Shown: positions 12,769 to 15,390 of the stretch, piece by piece
How the letters are laid out: every line of letters starts with the position of its first letter
How positions within the stretch are numbered: the first letter of the stretch is position 1
Origin: Brevundimonas sp. UBA4609
Lineage (GTDB): Bacteria > Pseudomonadota > Alphaproteobacteria > Caulobacterales > Caulobacteraceae
Length of the DNA stretch: 15,390 nucleotides
Direction: 5' to 3'
Assembly: GCA_002386585.1 (NCBI GenBank)
Contig: DGIZ01000190.1
Location: 1 to 15,390 of the forward strand
Translations under genes and position numbers: made by a program
Notes under the pieces: model-generated
What the model was told of the DNA's origin: nothing
The model's input: only the letters and a program-made list of their open reading frames with translations
Databases searched by the model: none

Positions 12769-12990
12769 TCAGCGCCCGGCGGCCGCCAGATACTCGCCCG
12801 GCCCGGCGTAGGCCTCCTGCCGCTCCACTGACCAATAGCGCAGGGCCGTCAGGGGAATGGCGGCGCCGCTGACGGCGCAGCGCACGAAGGCGCCCGCCGA
12901 CAGGACGGCGAACTCGCCGTCGCCGTAGTGCAGGCTGGCGGTCTGACCCGCCGCCTGGCCCGGGTCCTGGGGAGAGGATTGCGTGCTCAT
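12769..12990 (-). CDS. DUF2093 protein
   Basis: A 73-residue protein whose core, LHYGDGEFAVLSAGAFVRCAVSG then AAIPLTALRYWSVERQEAY (about 20-61), is the pattern I recognise as DUF2093, a small alphaproteobacterial family of unknown function. It has no signal peptide or membrane segment and only one Cys. The N-terminal 19 residues are Gln/Ser-rich and probably disordered. It is divergent from the secreted peptidase gene and upstream of the receiver gene. A TATGAT box on the minus strand lies 6 nt before the ATG, suggesting a leaderless transcript. Confidence 0.8.
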   Translation of the reverse strand: MSTQSSPQDPGQAAGQTASLHYGDGEFAVLSAGAFVRCAVSGAAIPLTALRYWSVERQEAYAGPGEYLAAAGR

Positions 12991-13076
12991 GAGGCCATCA
13001 TAGCGTGAAGCCTGTGCGGGACGAGAGGCGAATCGCCGTCATCTGACCGCTTCTCGTTCATAAGTTCGGATGTTTC

Positions 13077-14252
13077 ATGTCTCGATCGCCCGCCGACATC
13101 CTCGCCGCCGGCGTCTTCGCCGCCGTTCTGGCCGCCGCGCCCGGCGCGGTCGCTCAGGAGACGCAAGGCCAGCGCCCGACCATCCGCGAACTGGGCCGGG
13201 CGCCGGGCGTCCTGTCGCCGGGGCCGCTGAACGCCATCACCGACGTGGCCGGGGTGAAGGTGGGGCAGGTGACGCTGCGCTCGGGCGACAACATTCGCAC
13301 CGGCGTCACCGCCATCGTGCCGCACGAGGGCTCTCTGTTCCGCGACAAGGTTCCGGCCGGGCTGTCGGTGGCCAACGGCTTCGGCAAGCTGGCGGGCGCG
13401 ACCCAGATCAGGGAGCTGGGCGAGATCGAGACGCCCATCGTCCTGACCAACACCCTGTCGGTGGCGCGGGGCATCGACGGGGTTCTGGACTGGACGCTGA
13501 AGCAGCCAGGGCATGAAGACATCCGTTCGGTCAACGCCGTGGTGGGCGAGACCAACGACGGCGGGCTGAACGACATCCGCGCCCGCGTCGTCACCGCCGC
13601 CGACGTGGTGCGAGCCATCGAGACGGCGGCGTCGGGGCCTGTGGAGCAGGGCGCGGTCGGCGCCGGGACGGGCACTATCGCCTTCGGGTTCAAGGGCGGG
13701 ATCGGCACCAGCTCGCGCAAGCTGCCCGACAGTCTGGGCGGCTTCACCGTCGGGGTGCTGGTCCAGTCGAACTTCGGCGGCGCATTGAGCATCGACGGGG
13801 CGCCGGTCGGGGTGCGGCTGGGCCGCTACTACCTGCGTGAAGAGGTGGAGAATGAGCGCGCCGACGGCTCCATCATGATCGTGGTCGCGACCGATGCGCC
13901 GCTGTCGGACCGCAATCTGGAGCGGCTGGCGAACCGCGCCTTCGCCGGTCTGGCGCGGACGGGGGCGGCGTTCTCGAACGGGTCGGGAGACTATGCGATC
14001 GCGTTTTCCACGGCGGAGGGCGTGCGGCGGACGCCTGAGCGGCGGATGGGGCCGGCGATGGTCGCGGACTGGCCCAACGACCGGATGTCGCCCCTGTTCG
14101 TCGCGGTCGCCGAGGCGACGGAGGAGGCCATCCTCAACTCCCTGCTGAAGGCGCAGACGACGACCTCGGTGATCGACGGCAGGGCGGTCACGGTCGAGGC
14201 GCTGGACATCGACGCGGTGAAGGCGGTGTTGAGCGAGACGGCCAGCCGTTAG
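13077..14252 (+). CDS. Secreted P1-family (DmpA/BapA-like) aminopeptidase
   Basis: A 391-residue Ntn-type peptidase of family S58. An N-terminal signal peptide ends in PGAVA, with a likely cut after Ala26 before QETQGQ, so the enzyme is probably periplasmic. The DmpA-family blocks are present in order: GPLNAITDVAGVKVGQVTL (49-67), TGVTAIVPH, FRDKVPAGLSVANGFGKLAG (88-107), ETPIVLTNTLSV (118-129), NAVVGETNDGGLND (153-166), GAVGAGTGTIAFGFKGGIGT (192-211) and GGFTVGVLVQSNFG (221-234). The precursor should cleave itself before the nucleophile Ser265 in DGSIMIVVATDAPL, matching the Gly-Ser site of DmpA, to give alpha and beta chains. Family members release N-terminal D- or L-amino acids or beta-amino acids from small peptides. 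The gene is convergent with an amidohydrolase gene that may also act on peptide-like compounds. Good family match; substrate unknown. Confidence 0.93.
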   Translation: MSRSPADILAAGVFAAVLAAAPGAVAQETQGQRPTIRELGRAPGVLSPGPLNAITDVAGVKVGQVTLRSGDNIRTGVTAIVPHEGSLFRDKVPAGLSVANGFGKLAGATQIRELGEIETPIVLTNTLSVARGIDGVLDWTLKQPGHEDIRSVNAVVGETNDGGLNDIRARVVTAADVVRAIETAASGPVEQGAVGAGTGTIAFGFKGGIGTSSRKLPDSLGGFTVGVLVQSNFGGALSIDGAPVGVRLGRYYLREEVENERADGSIMIVVATDAPLSDRNLERLANRAFAGLARTGAAFSNGSGDYAIAFSTAEGVRRTPERRMGPAMVADWPNDRMSPLFVAVAEATEEAILNSLLKAQTTTSVIDGRAVTVEALDIDAVKAVLSETASR

Positions 14253-14271
14253 GGCTCCGCCCCTCTAAGCC

Positions 14272-14398
14272 CGCTCATCCCGGCGGACGCCGGGATCCAG
14301 TGCTTTGGCCTCAACCTCAGCGCCTGAAACTTGGCATTAGGCTTCCGACGCTTGAGCGCGTTGCTCTCACTGGGTCCCGGCGTCCGCCGGGATGAGCG
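14272..14398. repeat. REPIN-like pair of inverted REP elements
   Basis: Two 31-bp arms, 14272-14302 and 14368-14398, are reverse complements at 30 of 31 positions (the one difference would be a G-U pair in RNA), separated by 65 bp. Each arm contains its own palindrome CCCGGCG-GA-CGCCGGG, with the ends CTCAT and CCAGTG. This is the shape of two REP elements in opposite orientation. The spacer has weak further pairing (CTCAGCG with CGCTTGAG), so the whole unit could fold into a long hairpin. It sits 19 bp after the peptidase stop, between convergent genes, where such elements are usually tolerated and may also end the peptidase transcript. Confidence 0.8.
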
Positions 14399-14423
14399 AG
14401 AATCAGCTGTCGAAGCCAGTTAG

Positions 14424-14439
14424 CGCCGATTAGTCGGCG
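14424..14439. other. Short hairpin between the REP pair and the terminator
   Basis: CGCCGA, TTAG, TCGGCG: a perfect 6-bp stem with a 4-nt loop. It is not part of the REP arms and has no T run. No function is evident; the rest of 14399-14458 holds nothing I recognise. Confidence 0.35.
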
Positions 14440-14454
14440 GACATCAGGAATACG

Positions 14455-14488
14455 AAAAAAGGGCGCTGCGGTTTCCCGCAGCGCCCTT
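14455..14488 (-). terminator. Strong intrinsic terminator of the amidohydrolase gene
   Basis: Arms AAGGGCGCTGCGG (14459-14471) and CCGCAGCGCCCTT (14476-14488) form a perfect 13-bp stem with a TTTC loop. Read on the minus strand it is followed by a T run (the complement of 14455-14460). It lies 21 bp past the amidohydrolase stop and is the clearest Rho-independent terminator in the window. Confidence 0.92.
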
Positions 14489-14509
14489 CCGTCTTCAGGC
14501 CGTGAAGCC

Positions 14510-15390
14510 TCAGTCGCCGTAGGCGGGCGGCATGGCCCCTTCGCCGCCGGTGCGGTAGCGGTCGCGCAGCAGCAGGTTGCGGGCCTGCAGCGGCTGCTCC
14601 ACCCCGTCGATCAGCACGGCCGAGGGCTGGCTCAGCGGCTCCAGCGGATCGCCGGACCAGACCACGACGTCGCCCGCCGCCCCGGCCTTCAACTCGCCGA
14701 ACTGGCCGTCGAAGCCGAAGATGCGCGCCGGGTTGACCGTGATCGCCTGAATGGCCGCCGCGAAGGGCAGGCCGTGCGAGACGGCGTTGCCCGCATTGTA
14801 GCGGATGTCGCGGGCGCGGTGGGCCGAGCCCTCGTTGCCCTTGATGGCGATGACGACGCCGGCCGCGTTCAGCGCCGCCGCGTTCTGCATCCGCGCCGCC
14901 CGCATCTCGAAGTTCGAGGGCAGGTTGGTGATCGGGTGCAGCAGGACCGGCACGTTCGCCGCAGCGATCTCGCCGGCCACCAGCCAGCCTTCGGCGGCGC
15001 CGTCGAGGATGATCTTGACCCCTTCCTCGCGCGCCAGGCGCAGCACCTGCTGGATATCCGCCGCCCGGTTGACGGTGACGATCAGCGGCATGCGCCCCTC
15101 GGCCACCGGGATCAGGGCTTCCAGATCGGCGCGCGACAGCGACAGGTCGCGAAGCGCCGCCCGGTCATAGGCGGCCTTGTTGCGGGCGTAGGTCCGAACC
15201 TCGGCCAGGGTCTCCTTGAACAGCACGAACTCGGCGCCGCGCGCGCCGCCCGCCACCGCCTTGCCGGCCTCGCCGAAGGGCGCGACCATGGCCACGCGCG
15301 GCTTCACCAGGATGTCGGCGCCGCCCAGCTTGATGACCGCCGCCTGGCCCGCAAACAGGCCCGGCGTCTGGAAGCCGCCCGCGCCCGAGA
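14510..15390 (-). CDS. Amidohydrolase-family protein, C-terminal part (runs off right edge)
   Basis: The minus-strand frame is open from the right edge to the TGA at 14510-14512, giving the last 293 codons; the N-terminus lies outside. A GTG at 15307 is not the start, because the frame continues upstream with SGAGGFQTPGLFAGQAAVIKLGGADILVK, which fits the family. The visible part has the end of a TIM-barrel metal-dependent hydrolase: GVKIILDGAAEGW, VPVLLHPITNLPSNFE, GVVIAIKGNEGSAHRARDIRYNAGNAVSHGL, AAIQAITVNPARIFGF and GELKAGAAGDVVVWSGDPLE, the last two typical of imidazolonepropionase/prolidase-like amidohydrolases, with the small beta-sandwich at the C-terminus. The metal-binding HxH of the barrel start would be outside the window. 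It is convergent with the DmpA-like peptidase and ends in a strong terminator. Substrate unknown. Confidence 0.88.
   Translation of the reverse strand, partial: SGAGGFQTPGLFAGQAAVIKLGGADILVKPRVAMVAPFGEAGKAVAGGARGAEFVLFKETLAEVRTYARNKAAYDRAALRDLSLSRADLEALIPVAEGRMPLIVTVNRAADIQQVLRLAREEGVKIILDGAAEGWLVAGEIAAANVPVLLHPITNLPSNFEMRAARMQNAAALNAAGVVIAIKGNEGSAHRARDIRYNAGNAVSHGLPFAAAIQAITVNPARIFGFDGQFGELKAGAAGDVVVWSGDPLEPLSQPSAVLIDGVEQPLQARNLLLRDRYRTGGEGAMPPAYGD

Overview
The window looks like an ordinary stretch of chromosome from a GC-rich alphaproteobacterium of the order Caulobacterales, most likely Brevundimonas-like. This rests on near-exclusive use of GC-ending codons, GCTANAWC-like -10 boxes, a TipF-type EAL protein, a DUF3035/BamF lipoprotein next to lspA, and small alphaproteobacterial families such as DUF2093. 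The genus is an inference. No phage, plasmid, CRISPR, tRNA, rRNA or transposase was seen.

Layout. Positions 1-2065, minus strand: lspA, then a BamF-like lipoprotein, a hairpin terminator, and the first 256 codons of a TolC-family outer membrane efflux protein that runs off the left edge. Positions 2173-4488, plus strand: a HAD class IIA phosphatase, a MaoC-type hydratase and ribF, closely spaced. Positions 4522-5088, minus strand: a small lipoprotein. Positions 5375-8347, plus strand: ileS, preceded by a 286-bp leader region holding a possible isoleucine-containing 15-codon peptide. Positions 8402-10414, minus strand: tipF followed by a DUF2086/Oxygenase-NA family 2OG-Fe(II) oxygenase. Positions 10524-12216, plus strand: an SDR dehydrogenase overlapping an LpxL/HtrB-type acyltransferase. 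Positions 12213-12990, minus strand: a DUF2093 protein and a CheY-like response regulator. Position 13077 to the right edge: a secreted DmpA/P1-family aminopeptidase (plus) convergent with the C-terminal part of an amidohydrolase (minus), separated by a REP-type inverted pair and a strong intrinsic terminator.

How the genes work together. Several serve the cell envelope: LspA matures lipoproteins such as the BamF-like protein and the 4522-5088 lipoprotein; BamF would help insert beta-barrels such as the TolC protein; the acyltransferase acts on lipid A or a related lipid. RibF and IleS are housekeeping enzymes. TipF and the receiver protein are signalling components.

I saw no convincing new multi-gene system. 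The observations most worth a check are a sharply bounded stretch of about 80 codons in ileS with foreign codon usage, the Ile-containing leader ORF upstream of ileS, the REP-like inverted pair near 14.3 kb, a pair of related hairpins between convergent genes, and several -10 boxes so close to start codons that leaderless mRNAs are likely.
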